52,159 nt of DNA, taken from positions 1 to 52,159 of the forward strand of contig RPFO01000475.1 of the NCBI GenBank assembly GCA_009746045.1, read 5' to 3'. Position 1 is the stretch's first letter. The number at the start of each line of letters is the position of its first letter. The translations under genes and the position numbers were made by a program. The notes under the pieces are model-generated. The model searched no databases. It saw nothing but the letters and a program-made list of their open reading frames with translations, and was not told the origin of the DNA. The stretch comes from Mesostigma viride (Eukaryota; Streptophyta; Mesostigmatophyceae; Mesostigmatales; Mesostigmataceae). Of this stretch, positions 24,060-36,000 are shown piece by piece.

Positions 24060-25800
24060 TGGCACGTGCGTAATACGTAAGTAATGTTTTTCAAGTCTAA
24101 CGGCCGTTGGCTCACAACCCCCCTGTGGGAAGGGTGGATGCCTTACGAACCATTCAACCACATCTTTATGCTCAGCTAGATTTTTGGAGGCCTTTCTTGG
24201 AAGGCACATGGTAATAACCATTACTAAGCTGCATGAAAGACAGATCCTGCCTTACTGCCACCAAATGAAAAGAATGAAATGCACATGATAATGTTTTTCC
24301 AATTCCAACGGCCGTTGGCTCACAACCCCCCTGTGGGAAGGGTGGATGCCTTACGAACCAGTCAAGCCCCATCTTTATGCTCAGCTAGATTTTTTGGAGG
24401 CCTTTCTAGGAGAAAAATGGTAAATAGCCACCACTAAGCTGCATAAAAGACACATCCTGCCTTACTGCCACCAAATGAAACGAATGAAATGCACATGGTA
24501 ATGTTTTTCAAGTCTAACGGCCGTTGGCTCACAACCCCCCTGTGGGAAGGGTGGATGCCTTACGAACCATCCAACCACATCTTTATGCTCAGCTAGATTT
24601 TTGGAGGCCTTTCTTGGAAGGCACATGGTAATAACCATCACTAAGCTGCATGAAAGACACATCCTGCCTTACTGCCACCAAATGAAAAGAATGAAATGCA
24701 CATGATAATGTTTTTCCAATTCCAACGGCCGTTGGCTCACAACCCCCCTGTGGGAAGGGTGGATGCCTTACGAACCAGTCAAGCCCCATCTTTATGCTCA
24801 GCTAGATTTTTTGGAGGCCTTTCTAGGAGAAAAATGGTAAATAGCCACCACTAAGCTGCATAAAAGACACATCCTGCCTTATTGCCACCCAATTAAACGA
24901 ATGAAATGCACATGGTAATGTTTTTCGAGTCCAACGGCCGTTGGCTCACAACCCCCCTGTGGGAAGGGTGGATGCCTTACGAACCATTCAACCACATCTT
25001 TATGCTCAGCTAGATTTTTGGAGGCCTTTCTTGGAAGAAAAATGGTAATAACAATCACTAAGCTGCATGAAAGACACATCCTGCATTATTGCCACCAAAT
25101 GAAACGAATGAAATGCACATTTTATTGTTTTTCCAATTCCAACGGCCGTTTGCTCACAACCCCCCTGTGGGAAGGGTGGATGCCTTATGAACCATTCAAC
25201 CACATCTTTATGCTCAGCTAGATTTTTGGAGGCCTTTCTTGGAAGAAAAATGGTAATAGCCACCACAAAGCTGAATGAAAGATACATCCTGGCTGATTGC
25301 CAACCCACTCAAAGGAATGAAATGCACATGTCCAACGGCCGTTGGCTCACAACCCCCCTCTGGGAAGGGTGGATGCCTTACGAACCATTCAACCACATCT
25401 TTATGCTCAGCTAGATTTTTGGAGGCCTTTCTTGGAAGAAAAATGGTAAATAGCCATCACTAAGCTGCATGAAAGACACATCCTGCCTTATTGCCACCCA
25501 ATGAAACGAATGAAATGCACATGATAATGTTTTTCCAATTCCAACGGCCGTTGGCTCACAACCCCCCTCTGGGAAGGGTGGATGCCTTACGAACCAGTGA
25601 AGCCCATGTTTATGCTCAGCTAGATTTTTTGGAGGCCTTTCTTGGAAGAAAAATGGTAATAGCCACCACTAAGCTGCATGAAAGACACATCCTGGCTGCT
25701 TGCCACCCTATCAAACGAATAAAAAGCATATGATAATGTTTTTCCAATTCCAACGGCCGTTGGCTCACAACCCCCTTCGGGTAGAGGCCTTACGGACCAG
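24060..25800. repeat. ~209-bp tandem array, nine palindromes
   Basis: Eight to nine units of about 209 bp (one near 193), each containing AACGGCCGTTGGCTCACAACC, GGAAGGGTGGATGCC, TATGCTCAGCTAGATTTTT and AAAGACACATCCTGCC. Two sub-types alternate in the first half (AAGTC versus CAATTCC before the palindrome), giving a 417-bp higher-order dimer. The repeated 66-residue minus-strand frames inside it are by-products. It sits immediately 5' of the MYND gene at 24042. Confidence 0.93.
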
Positions 25801-26155
25801 TCAGAAAGTGTCCACCAAGCTGTTCCCCCCACACCCACAGTTGTCCTTGTCCACATACCTTTCCAGTACAGTTGTCCTCAGCTTCTCAGCAACGGGCGAC
25901 TCCTCTCCTTTCTGCCTTGACAGATATCACATAAACAAAACACGATCACGAGAGCATCAGGATTGTTAGAGGTTTCCTCCATCGCAAAACCGTAAGATAC
26001 ACACACCTCAAAAACCAACTTTCTTGTCCTCCCAAATAACATATGTTTTTAAATGTAAAATAAATCACATTCATATTCTGTCACTTGATTTAACCACACA
26101 AATTTTCAGGTCCAACGCCCGTTGGCATTACGCCTCTTCCCGGTAAAAGAGTATT

Positions 26156-26366
26156 TATTGCTCCAACCCCACAAAAAACTCGTTCCGGACCTGATCGAAG
26201 CGAAGAGCACTGGCAGGGATCGGAGTCGAGCCAGATTTGTGTGCGGAACATGATGGCTGGCCTACCTCACTCCCCAACATCAATGTGGACCTGGGTTCGA
26301 ACCCTGTCAGTGCTATTCGCTTCGAACAGTTCCGGAACGAGTTTTTTGTGGGTGTGGAGCAATAAT
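26156..26366. mobile_element. Foldback element with ~77-bp inverted arms
   Basis: Bases 26156-26232 (TTATTGCTCCAACCCC...) pair imperfectly with 26290-26366 (...GGTGTGGAGCAATAA), sharing CACAAAAAACTCGTTCCGGA and AGCACTG blocks around a ~57-bp loop. The right arm contains GGGTTCGAACCC, which matches a tRNA T-arm/polymerase III B box. It could be a tRNA-derived SINE copy folded back, or a MITE. No intact tRNA fold was found. Confidence 0.65.
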
Positions 26367-26755
26367 GTCGACATTTTCAGTCTGTTCAGCCTAAAAAAAT
26401 CACAAGCAGATGCGACGGCCCCTCCATTAAACAAATTATCCACCACTGTTGCGCTACACTAGCAATGTTTGTCAAGGTCCAACGCATCAAATAAATCACA
26501 ACCATTGGTCACTCCATTTAACAAAATACCCACAACTTTTTAACCACACTAGAAATGTTTTTTGAGGTCCAACGGCCGTTGGAATCCAAAAAATGCCGAA
26601 TTCATGTCAAATTTATATATATGTGACAGTTGACAGAATTCGAGATAATTAAATTATCAAAGCCAGCTTTAGCCATCAGCCTTACCCATCAGCAAAAATT
26701 GGCGAATTTCATTCAATATTAGAATTCAAAATTTATTAATGAAATTTATGTTTCA
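26367..26755. other. Spacer 3' of the F-box-like gene
   Basis: AT-rich spacer with one palindrome at 26571 and a degenerate one (CCAACGCATC) near 26479. No gene. It probably contains the 3' untranslated region of the gene ending at 26756. Confidence 0.4.
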
Positions 26756-27661
26756 TCATTCAACCTCTTCAGAATCCTCATCCAAACACAACATCATGTC
26801 CCCTTTCCACTTGTACATACTACTCTCGGCCAAATACAGCAAGCGTGCCTTCTTCCCCCCAAAAAACTTGAGATAATCCGGTGTGAAGATTGTTCCGCTG
26901 AGGACCTGCATAGCTAACTCCACCAAAACGCTTGCCATATCCTCCTCCCTACACCTCCTCTCTAATAAGGCCTTCATGTCTGCGTTCTCATCAAATCCCA
27001 TGATCAGAACTGCACATGCCATTCCTCCCCCCTCCAGAGGCAGCCCCTCCAAAAGCTTCACCCATTCTGCCTCCCTACGCGCTCTCCTCCCCGGAGGAAA
27101 AAAAATGTCCTCATCCGGGTCATAAGGAGTATCGCAGAACCAGAAAATGCTCCGTAACCCCCATAGTTCATAATTATCGTACAAGTCATCCATTTCCTTT
27201 CCCAATTGGCGTAAGCGAGCTGTCCACCCCCTCCAATTCCTCTCCAACACACGTCTCCTCTCAGCACGCTCGGACCTGAACAACCCTCCCATCGTCCTTG
27301 CTCGTGCATGTCCCTCTGGTGCTGGCTGGCGTCCTAACACCTCCTCAACTTCTTCACAATATACCTTAAAATACATTCCCCTTGTGACGAGTGTGTAGGG
27401 GGTGATATCAGCGCTTGCACACTTTACTTGCCCGCCATACAATTCTCGGAAAAGAGACTCAGTTATCAATGTACGAGGACCATCCCCGAATGCGTCCACG
27501 AACCCAGAAATTAACTTAAAGCTGAATTGGGGTTCATACCTCCCCGACACCGCTTCCCTAGCCCCTCTACAAACTGCTTCAAAGCGGGCTACGTCGGGCG
27601 CCTCCATAAAAGCTGCGACTTCGGTCCAAATTTCCCACGGCAGTGAGATATCCCCTTCCAT
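26756..27661 (-). CDS. F-box-like protein, ~301 aa
   Basis: From the ATG at 27661 the protein begins MEGDISLPWEIWTEVAAFM and continues EAPDVARFEAVCRGAREAV. This matches the F-box pattern (LP-x-E-hydrophobic-W...hydrophobic repeats...D-x-x-RF-x-x-VCR) at residues ~7-40. F-box proteins join SCF ubiquitin ligases by binding SKP1. The remaining ~260 residues show no LRR, Kelch or WD repeat; they include LLEGLPLEGGGMACAVLIMG and an acidic tail. The frame stays open upstream to 27778. An in-frame ATG at 27703 and an acceptor-like TTTTTTTTAAG at 27719 leave the start uncertain. A palindrome variant (CTAACGGCCGTTGG) lies at 27782. Confidence 0.6.
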   Translation of the reverse strand: MEGDISLPWEIWTEVAAFMEAPDVARFEAVCRGAREAVSGRYEPQFSFKLISGFVDAFGDGPRTLITESLFRELYGGQVKCASADITPYTLVTRGMYFKVYCEEVEEVLGRQPAPEGHARARTMGGLFRSERAERRRVLERNWRGWTARLRQLGKEMDDLYDNYELWGLRSIFWFCDTPYDPDEDIFFPPGRRARREAEWVKLLEGLPLEGGGMACAVLIMGFDENADMKALLERRCREEDMASVLVELAMQVLSGTIFTPDYLKFFGGKKARLLYLAESSMYKWKGDMMLCLDEDSEEVE

Positions 27662-27841
27662 TATCGGCCCCGACGTCAAACTTGTCCCCTCTGCACATAA
27701 CATACATCGACGTCCATCCTTAAAAAAAATGAGGTTTTGTCGGAAAGAAAATATGCAAACGTTAGGCGAGGTTTCCAATCCCTAACGGCCGTTGGGTCAC
27801 TAATTGTTGTTTAACCCACTACAGTCGCATGAGAGAAAACG

Positions 27842-27983
27842 AAAGTCAATTTTATTCCAATTTCAAAGTGAAAGGAGAATTCACTATTACACCATTTTAC
27901 AACACAAATCAGGTCAATTTTATTCCAATTTCAAAGTGAAAAGAGAATTCACCATTACACCATTTTACAACACAAATCAGGAC
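27842..27983. repeat. 70-bp tandem duplication
   Basis: Two adjacent ~70-bp copies beginning GTCAATTTTATTCCAATTTC and ending AACACAAATCAG, differing at two or three bases. They lie about 80 bp downstream of the stop codon of the MYND gene at 28065, so probably in its 3' untranslated region or the adjoining spacer. Confidence 0.9.
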
Positions 27984-28064
27984 TACATACACAAATTTCA
28001 AACCCAAAATGCGTCCAGTTTTCCAGCCTCAAAAGCAAATTATTACTCTACATTTCCAGTTTTT

Positions 28065-28841
28065 CTATGAGGAAGAACCGTAGTAGAAGGTGAAGGAGAA
28101 GTCAACCTCAGAGAAGTCGACCTCGGTTCCATCCAGTATGGTCGTCCTGTTTACCCCCCTTATCACCCCTGCCAGCCCCTCCCTTGCTTGCCTCAGACGT
28201 TCGCATCTATCCTTATGCCTACTCCAGTCAGCACGCTGGCACTCCTCACTGCAATATCTGGCATCCCTACATCCTCTACACCACTTCTGAGGGCCTGTGT
28301 CGCACCCACACCCCTCCTTGGAGCAATTTCGCATACCACGCATGGGAGCCCCATCCCTCACGATCGGGTCAGAGAGCAAGAAAAAGTTCATGTTGAGGGG
28401 TACTTCTGCCCCTACACACGCATCAGCCCTCACGCGCAGGGAAGACGTAACATTCGGGTAAAATGCGCGCCCGTAGGTGCACCCAAGCTGAGCCCCTTCC
28501 TCTTCCCCCAACTCTATCTTTGGCCCCTTTGTAATGAACGACACCAAAAGGCGGAACTCCCTCGTTGGGTCTATTGGCGCTCTTAGATCCATCTGTGGTA
28601 CGAAAAAACCCTCTTGAATACAGAAGTTCATATCAGCTAGCTGGGCGTACATAACCCGATCCATTTGGCTGAACGAATCAAACGCCAATAAAACGGCCAA
28701 GTGGCGGCCTGTCTTCTCCTGCGCGACACGAACTTCCTCGAATATGACACGCGACAGAAAGCGAACTTGTTTGTAAACGTTTTGAAGGACGCTTCCGTAG
28801 ACTTCATTCACGATCTCGGACTCATTCGCGATCTCGGCCAT
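28065..28841 (-). CDS. MYND zinc-finger protein, intact paralogue, 258 aa
   Basis: From the ATG at 28841 the protein has an N-terminal domain of ~165 residues (TGRHLAVLLAFDSF, LADMNFCIQEGFFVPQ, REFRLLVSFITK) shared with the gene at 23252. A complete MYND finger follows at residues ~173-213 (CSKEGC, CRGC, CSEEC, QRADWSRHKDRC). A short C-terminal segment with two repeats of E/EVDFS completes it. The shared N-terminal domain resembles no family I can name and may be lineage-specific. MYND fingers usually mediate protein-protein contact. The frame is intact, which supports reading the other locus as one gene with a single-base defect. Confidence 0.75.
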   Translation of the reverse strand: MAEIANESEIVNEVYGSVLQNVYKQVRFLSRVIFEEVRVAQEKTGRHLAVLLAFDSFSQMDRVMYAQLADMNFCIQEGFFVPQMDLRAPIDPTREFRLLVSFITKGPKIELGEEEGAQLGCTYGRAFYPNVTSSLRVRADACVGAEVPLNMNFFLLSDPIVRDGAPMRGMRNCSKEGCGCDTGPQKWCRGCRDARYCSEECQRADWSRHKDRCERLRQAREGLAGVIRGVNRTTILDGTEVDFSEVDFSFTFYYGSSS

Positions 28842-29021
28842 CTTTTTCAGGGAAAAAACGAACAAAAAGATTTACATCGCGGCCAAAAAAACGCGTTTTC
28901 CCATTAGTGTGTTTGCCTAATTTATTGTAATCATTCATTTTTAAAACAGTCAGGTCCTTCACAACCTCAGAAAATGATTTCATTAAATTGGCATATACAT
29001 TTAAAAACATCTTAGGTCGCA

Positions 29022-29276
29022 CTACTTTTTGCGTTTCAGTTTACGTTTGTTTCCCGGTTGAATAAAGTTGACACCATCCCCTTCATCGTCGGAAATTAAG
29101 GCCGGCATTTCGTCCACTTCAGCTTGTACATCATCTTTTTTCATCACAACCATGGCTGGAATTGAATCCCAAAATTTCTCAATCGCTCTAACAACTTCGG
29201 CTGGCAGTTTTTTGGCCCCCCGTTCAACTGCCTCTCTCTCCTGGTTCGACACCGAAACGTCCTTGTCTTTCTCCAT
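29022..29276 (-). CDS. Small Lys/acid-rich protein, 84 aa
   Basis: From the ATG at 29276, nine bases after CGTGCAG, the product is hydrophilic. It contains a helix (EREAVERGAKKLPAEVVRAI), an acidic patch (ISDDEGDG) and a basic tail (GNKRKLKRKK) fit for nuclear import. No domain is recognised. It may be a complete small gene or a 3' exon. Confidence 0.45.
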   Translation of the reverse strand: MEKDKDVSVSNQEREAVERGAKKLPAEVVRAIEKFWDSIPAMVVMKKDDVQAEVDEMPALISDDEGDGVNFIQPGNKRKLKRKK

Positions 29277-29858
29277 TGAAAAAAACTGCACGTGAAGCAC
29301 AACTGGCACAACCAATGTAAGTAAACCTAGTAACTTCAGGGGCGGATTAATTCATCAGCCGGAGTACAATTTTATTTTACAACGCCAACGGCCGTTGGCA
29401 TTACAGCAATGAAGTTAAGATAAAAACGTCGTAATGCAACGGCTGATAAAACTGGCGTATAATCAATAACGCAAAAAAAATTGGCAAGAACTTTTTTTTG
29501 GAGGTCCAACGGCCGTTGGCATCACGTAAATCACAACAGCAATGATGGAAACTGATTTTGCAAGTCCAACGGCCGTTGGCATCAAGAAAATCAGAAGAGG
29601 GAGCGACTGCCCAAAAAACGCATAATAATAAAACAAGTACCTTGCAGGTGGTTGACAGACGCGAATCTTGTGTGGCGACGTGGAATCTGCAAGGAATGCG
29701 CAAAAACGTTGCAATCAGAATTACAAGGATTACATATTTTCCACATTTAGTTTTTCAGGTCCAACGGCCGTTGGCATGAGATTAATAAGAATACCACTAC
29801 ATGCGTGTGAGAAAATTGTGCCGGGTGACAGAATTAAATCCAAGTTGCCCAGCAGGTG
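29277..29858. other. Spacer with four dispersed palindromes
   Basis: No gene is recognised. Palindromes sit at 29388, 29507, 29567 and 29761, each in the context (G/A)(G/A)GTCCAACGGCCGTTGGCAT or close to it. They are not in tandem, so this is a dispersed rather than arrayed form of the motif. Confidence 0.6.
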
Positions 29859-30007
29859 GGAGGGAGGGAGGGAGGGAGGGAGGGAGGGAAGGAGGGAAGG
29901 AGGGAGGTAGGGAAGGAGGGAAGGAGGGAAGTAGGGAGGGAGGGAGGGAGGGAGGGAGGGAGGGAGGGAGGGAAGGAGGGAAGGAGGGAAGGAGGGAAGG
30001 AGGGAAG
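29859..30007. repeat. GGGA/GGAA tetranucleotide tract
   Basis: About 150 bp of GGGA repeats with GGAA and GTAG variants, G-rich on the plus strand and capable of G-quadruplex formation. It abuts the start of the long minisatellite. Confidence 0.92.
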
Positions 30008-33000
30008 GATAAATACCTAGGGGGGGTGCTGGCATGCATAAATACCTAGGGGGGGTGCTGCCAAGCATAAATACGTCGGGTGGGGTGCTGGCATGCATAA
30101 ATACCTAGGGGGGGATGCTGGCATGCATAAATACCTAGGGGGGTGCTGGCATGCATAAATACCTAGGGGGGGTGCTGGCATGCATAAATACCTAGGGGGG
30201 GTGCTGGCATGCATAAATACCTAGGGGGGGTGCTGGCATGCATAAATACCTAGGGGGGGTGCTGGCATGCATAAATACCTAGGGGGGGTGCTGGCATGCA
30301 TAAATACCTAGGGGGGTGCTGGCATGCATAAATACCTAGGGGGGGTGCTGGCATGCATAAATACCTAGGGGGGTGCTGGCATGCATAAATACCTAGGGGG
30401 GGTGCTGGCATGCATAAATACCTAGAGGGGGTGCTGGCATGCATAAATACCTAGGGGGGGTGCTGGCATGCATAAATACCTAGGGGGGTGCTGGCATGCA
30501 TAAATACCTAGGGGGGGTGCTGGCATGCATAAATACCTAGGGGGGTGCTGGCAAGCATAAATACGTCGGGTGGGGTGCTGGCATGCATAAATACCTAGGG
30601 GGGGGCTGGCATGCATAAATACCTAGGGGGGGTGCTGGCATGCATAAATACCTAGGGGGGGGCTGGCATGCATAAATACCTAGGGGGGGTGCTGGCATGC
30701 ATAAATACCTAGGGGGGGTGCTGGCATGCATAAATACCTAGGGGGGTGCTGGCATGCATAAATACCTAGGGGGGGTGCTGGCATGCATAAATACCTAGGG
30801 GGGGTGCTGGCATGCATAAATACGTCGGGGGGGTGCTGGCATGCATAAATACCTAGAGGGGGTGCTGGCATGCATAAATACCGAGGGGGGGTGCTGGCAT
30901 GCATAAATACCTAGGGGGGGTGCTGGCATGCATAAATACCTAGGGGGGGTGCTGGCATGCATAAATACCTAGGGGGGTGCTGGCATGCATAAATACCTAG
31001 GGGGGGTGCTGGCATGCATAAATACCTAGGGGGGTGCTGGCATGCATAAATACCTAGGGGGGGTGCTGGCATGCATAAATACCTAGGGGGGTGCTGGCAT
31101 GCATAAATACCTAGGGGGGGTGCTGGCATGCATAAATACCTAGGGGGGTGCTGGCATGCATAAATACCTAGGGGGGGTGCTGGCATGCATAAATACCTAG
31201 GGGGGTGCTGGCATGCATAAATACCTAGGGGGGGTGCTGGCATGCATAAATACCTAGGGGGGGTGCTGGCATGCATAAATACCTAGGGGGGGTGCTGGCA
31301 TGCATAAATACCTAGGGGGGGTGCTGGCATGCATAAATACCTAGGGGGGGTGCTGGCATGCATAAATACCTAGGGGGGGGCTGGCATGCATAAATACCTA
31401 GGGGGGTGCTGGCATGCATAAATACCTAGGGGGGGTGCTGGCATGCATAAATACCTAGGGGGGGTGCTGGCATGCATAAATACCTAGGGGGGGTGCTGGC
31501 ATGCATAAATACCTAGGGGGGGTGCTGGCATGCATAAATACCGGGGGGGTGCTGGCATGCATAAATACCTAGGGGGGGTGCTGGCATGCATAAATACCTA
31601 GGGGGGGTGCTGGCATGCATAAATACCTAGGGGGGTGCTGGCATGCATAAATACCTAGGGGGGGTGCTGGCATGCATAAATACCTAGGGGGGGTGCTGGC
31701 ATGCATAAATACCTAGGGGGGGTGCTGGCATGCATAAATACCTAGGGGGGGTGCTGGCATGCATAAATACCTAGGGGGGGTGCTGGCATGCATAAATACC
31801 TAGGGGGGTGCTGGCATGCATAAATACCGAGGGGGGTGCTGGCATGCATAAATACCTAGGGGGGGTGCTGGCATGCATAAATACCTAGGGGGGGTGCTGG
31901 CATGCATAAATACCTAGGGGGGGTGCTGGCATGCATAAATACCTAGGGGGGTGCTGGCATGCATAAATACCTAGGGGGGGTGCTGGCATGCATAAATACC
32001 TAGGGGGGGTGCTGGCATGCATAAATACCTAGGGGGGTGCTGGCATGCATAAATACCTAGGGGGGGTGCTGGCATGCATAAATACCTAGGGGGGGTGCTG
32101 GCATGCATAAATACCTAGGGGGGGTGCTGGCATGCATAAATACCTAGGGGGGGTGCTGGCATGCATAAATACCTAGGGGGGGTGCTGGCATGCATAAATA
32201 CCTAGGGGGGGTGCTGGCATGCATAAATACCTAGGGGGGTGCTGGCATGCATAAATACCTAGGGGGGGTGCTGGCATGCATAAATACCTAGGGGGGTGCT
32301 GGCATGCATAAATACCTAGGGGGGGTGCTGGCATGCATAAATACCTAGGGGGGGTGCTGGCATGCATAAATACCTAGGGGGGGTGCTGGCATGCATAAAT
32401 ACCTAGGGGGGGTGCTGGCATGCATAAATACCTAGGGGGGGTGCTGGCATGCATAAATACCTAGGGGGGTGCTGGCATGCATAAATACCTAGGGGGGGTG
32501 CTGGCATGCATAAATACCTAGGGGGGGTGCTGGCATGCATAAATACCTAGGGGGGGTGCTGGCATGCATAAATACCTAGGGGGGGTGCTGGCATGCATAA
32601 ATACCTAGGGGGGGTGCTGGCATGCATAAATACCTAGGGGGGGTGCTGGCATGCATAAATACCTAGGGGGGGTGCTGGCATGCATAAATACCTAGGGGGG
32701 GTGCTGGCATGCATAAATACCTAGGGGGGGTGCTGGCATGCATAAATACCTAGGGGGGTGCTGGCATGCATAAATACCTAGGGGGGGTGCTGGCATGCAT
32801 AAATACCTAGGGGGGGTGCTGGCATGCATAAATACCTAGGGGGGGTGCTGGCATGCATAAATACCTAGGGGGGTGCTGGCATGCATAAATACCTAGGGGG
32901 GGTGCTGGCATGCATAAATACCTAGGGGGGGCTGGCATGCATAAATACCTAGGGGGGGCTGGCATGCATAAATACCTAGGGGGGGTGCTGGCATGCATAA

Positions 33001-36000
33001 ATACCTAGGGGGGGTGCTGGCATGCATAAATACCTAGGGGGGTGCTGGCATGCATAAATACCTAGGGGGGGTGCTGGCATGCATAAATACCTAGGGGGGG
33101 TGCTGGCATGCATAAATACCTAGGGGGGGTGCTGGCATGCATAAATACCTAGGGGGGGTGCTGGCATGCATAAATACCTAGGGGGGGTGCTGGCATGCAT
33201 AAATACCTAGGGGGGGTGCTGGCATGCATAAATACCTAGGGGGGGTGCTGGCATGCATAAATACCTAGGGGGGGTGCTGGCATGCATAAATACCTAGGGG
33301 GGGTGCTGGCATGCATAAATACCTAGGGGGGGTGCTGGCATGCATAAATACCTAGGGGGGGTGCTGGCATGCATAAATACCTAGGGGGGGTGCTGGCATG
33401 CATAAATACCTAGGGGGGGTGCTGGCATGCATAAATACCTAGGGGGGGTGCTGGCATGCATAAATACCTAGGGGGGGTGCTGGCATGCATAAATACCTAG
33501 GGGGGGTGCTGGCATGCATAAATACCTAGGGGGGGTGCTGGCATGCATAAATACCTAGGGGGGTGCTGGCATGCATAAATACCTAGGGGGGGTGCTGGCA
33601 TGCATAAATACCTAGGGGGGGTGCTGGCATGCATAAATACCTAGGGGGGGTGCTGGCATGCATAAATACCTAGGGGGGTGCTGGCATGCATAAATACCTA
33701 GGGGGGGTGCTGGCATGCATAAATACCTAGGGGGGGTGCTGGCATGCATAAATACCTAGGGGGGGTGCTGGCATGCATAAATACCTAGGGGGGTGCTGGC
33801 ATGCATAAATACCTAGGGGGGGTGCTGGCATGCATAAATACCTAGGGGGGGTGCTGGCATGCATAAATACCTAGGGGGGGTGCTGGCATGCATAAATACC
33901 TAGGGGGGGTGCTGGCATGCATAAATACCTAGGGGGGTGCTGGCATGCATAAATACCTAGGGGGGGTGCTGGCATGCATAAATACCTAGGGGGGGTGCTG
34001 GCATGCATAAATACCTAGGGGGGGTGCTGGCATGCATAAATACCTAGGGGGGTGCTGGCATGCATAAATACCTAGGGGGGGTGCTGGCATGCATAAATAC
34101 CTAGGGGGGGTGCTGGCATGCATAAATACCTAGGGGGGGTGCTGGCATGCATAAATACCTAGGGGGGTGCTGGCATGCATAAATACCTAGGGGGGGTGCT
34201 GGCATGCATAAATACCTAGGGGGGGTGCTGGCATGCATAAATACCTAGGGGGGTGCTGGCATGCATAAATACCTAGGGGGGTGCTGGCATGCATAAATAC
34301 CTAGGGGGGGTGCTGGCATGCATAAATACCTAGGGGGGTGCTGGCATGCATAAATACCTAGGGGGGGTGCTGGCATGCATAAATACCTAGGGGGGTGCTG
34401 GCATGCATAAATACCTAGGGGGGGTGCTGGCATGCATAAATACCTAGGGGGGGTGCTGGCATGCATAAATACCTAGGGGGGGTGCTGGCATGCATAAATA
34501 CCTAGGGGGGGTGCTGGCATGCATAAATACCTAGGGGGGTGCTGGCATGCATAAATACCTAGGGGGGGTGCTGGCATGCATAAATACCTAGGGGGGGCTG
34601 GCATGCATAAATACCTAGGGGGGGTGCTGGCATGCATAAATACCTAGGGGGGGTGCTGGCATGCATAAATACCTAGGGGGGGTGCTGGCATGCATAAATA
34701 CCTAGGGGGGGTGCTGGCATGCATAAATACCTAGGGGGGGTGCTGGCATGCATAAATACCTAGGGGGGGTGCTGGCATGCATAAATACCTAGGGGGGGTG
34801 CTGGCATGCATAAATACCTAGGGGGGTGCTGGCATGCATAAATACCTAGGGGGGTGCTGGCATGCATAAATACCTAGGGGGGGTGCTGGCATGCATAAAT
34901 ACCTAGGGGGGGTGCTGGCATGCATAAATACCTAGGGGGGTGCTGGCATGCATAAATACCTAGGGGGGGTGCTGGCATGCATAAATACCTAGGGGGGGTG
35001 CTGGCATGCATAAATACCTAGGGGGGTGCTGGCATGCATAAATACCTAGGGGGGTGCTGGCATGCATAAATACCTAGGGGGGTGCTGGCATGCATAAATA
35101 CCTAGGGGGGGTGCTGGCATGCATAAATACCTAGGGGGGGCTGGCATGCATAAATACCTAGGGGGGGTGCTGGCATGCATAAATACCTAGGGGGGTGCTG
35201 GCATGCATAAATACCTAGGGGGGGTGCTGGCATGCATAAATACCTAGGGGGGGTGCTGGCATGCATAAATACCTAGGGGGGGTGCTGGCATGCATAAATA
35301 CCTAGGGGGGTGCTGGCATGCATAAATACCTAGGGGGGGTGCTGGCATGCATAAATACCTAGGGGGGGTGCTGGCATGCATAAATACCTAGGGGGGGTGC
35401 TGGCATGCATAAATACCTAGGGGGGGTGCTGGCATGCATAAATACCTAGGGGGGTGCTGGCATGCATAAATACCTAGGGGGGGTGCTGGCATGCATAAAT
35501 ACCTAGGGGGGGTGCTGGCATGCATAAATACCTAGGGGGGGTGCTGGCATGCATAAATACCTAGGGGGGTGCTGGCATGCATAAATACCTAGGGGGGTGC
35601 TGGCATGCATAAATACCTAGGGGGGGTGCTGGCATGCATAAATACCTAGGGGGGGTGCTGGCATGCATAAATACCTAGGGGGGTGCTGGCATGCATAAAT
35701 ACCTAGGGGGGGTGCTGGCATGCATAAATACCTAGGGGGGGTGCTGGCATGCATAAATACCTAGGGGGGGTGCTGGCATGCATAAATACCTAGGGGGGGT
35801 GCTGGCATGCATAAATACCTAGGGGGGGTGCTGGCATGCATAAATACCTAGGGGGGGTGCTGGCATGCATAAATACCTAGGGGGGGTGCTGGCATGCATA
35901 AATACCTAGGGGGGGTGCTGGCATGCATAAATACCTAGGGGGGGTGCTGGCATGCATAAATACCTAGGGGGGGTGCTGGCATGCATAAATACCTAGGGGG

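Noticed and set aside
24172-25856. Repeated ~66-residue minus-strand proteins
   Set aside because: Each frame is one 209-bp repeat unit. The PTAVG, QRPL and NGRW strings within them are just the palindrome translated in three frames.
29730-30049. Gly/Arg/Glu or Pro/Ser-Leu-rich frames
   Set aside because: Translations of the GGGA tract.
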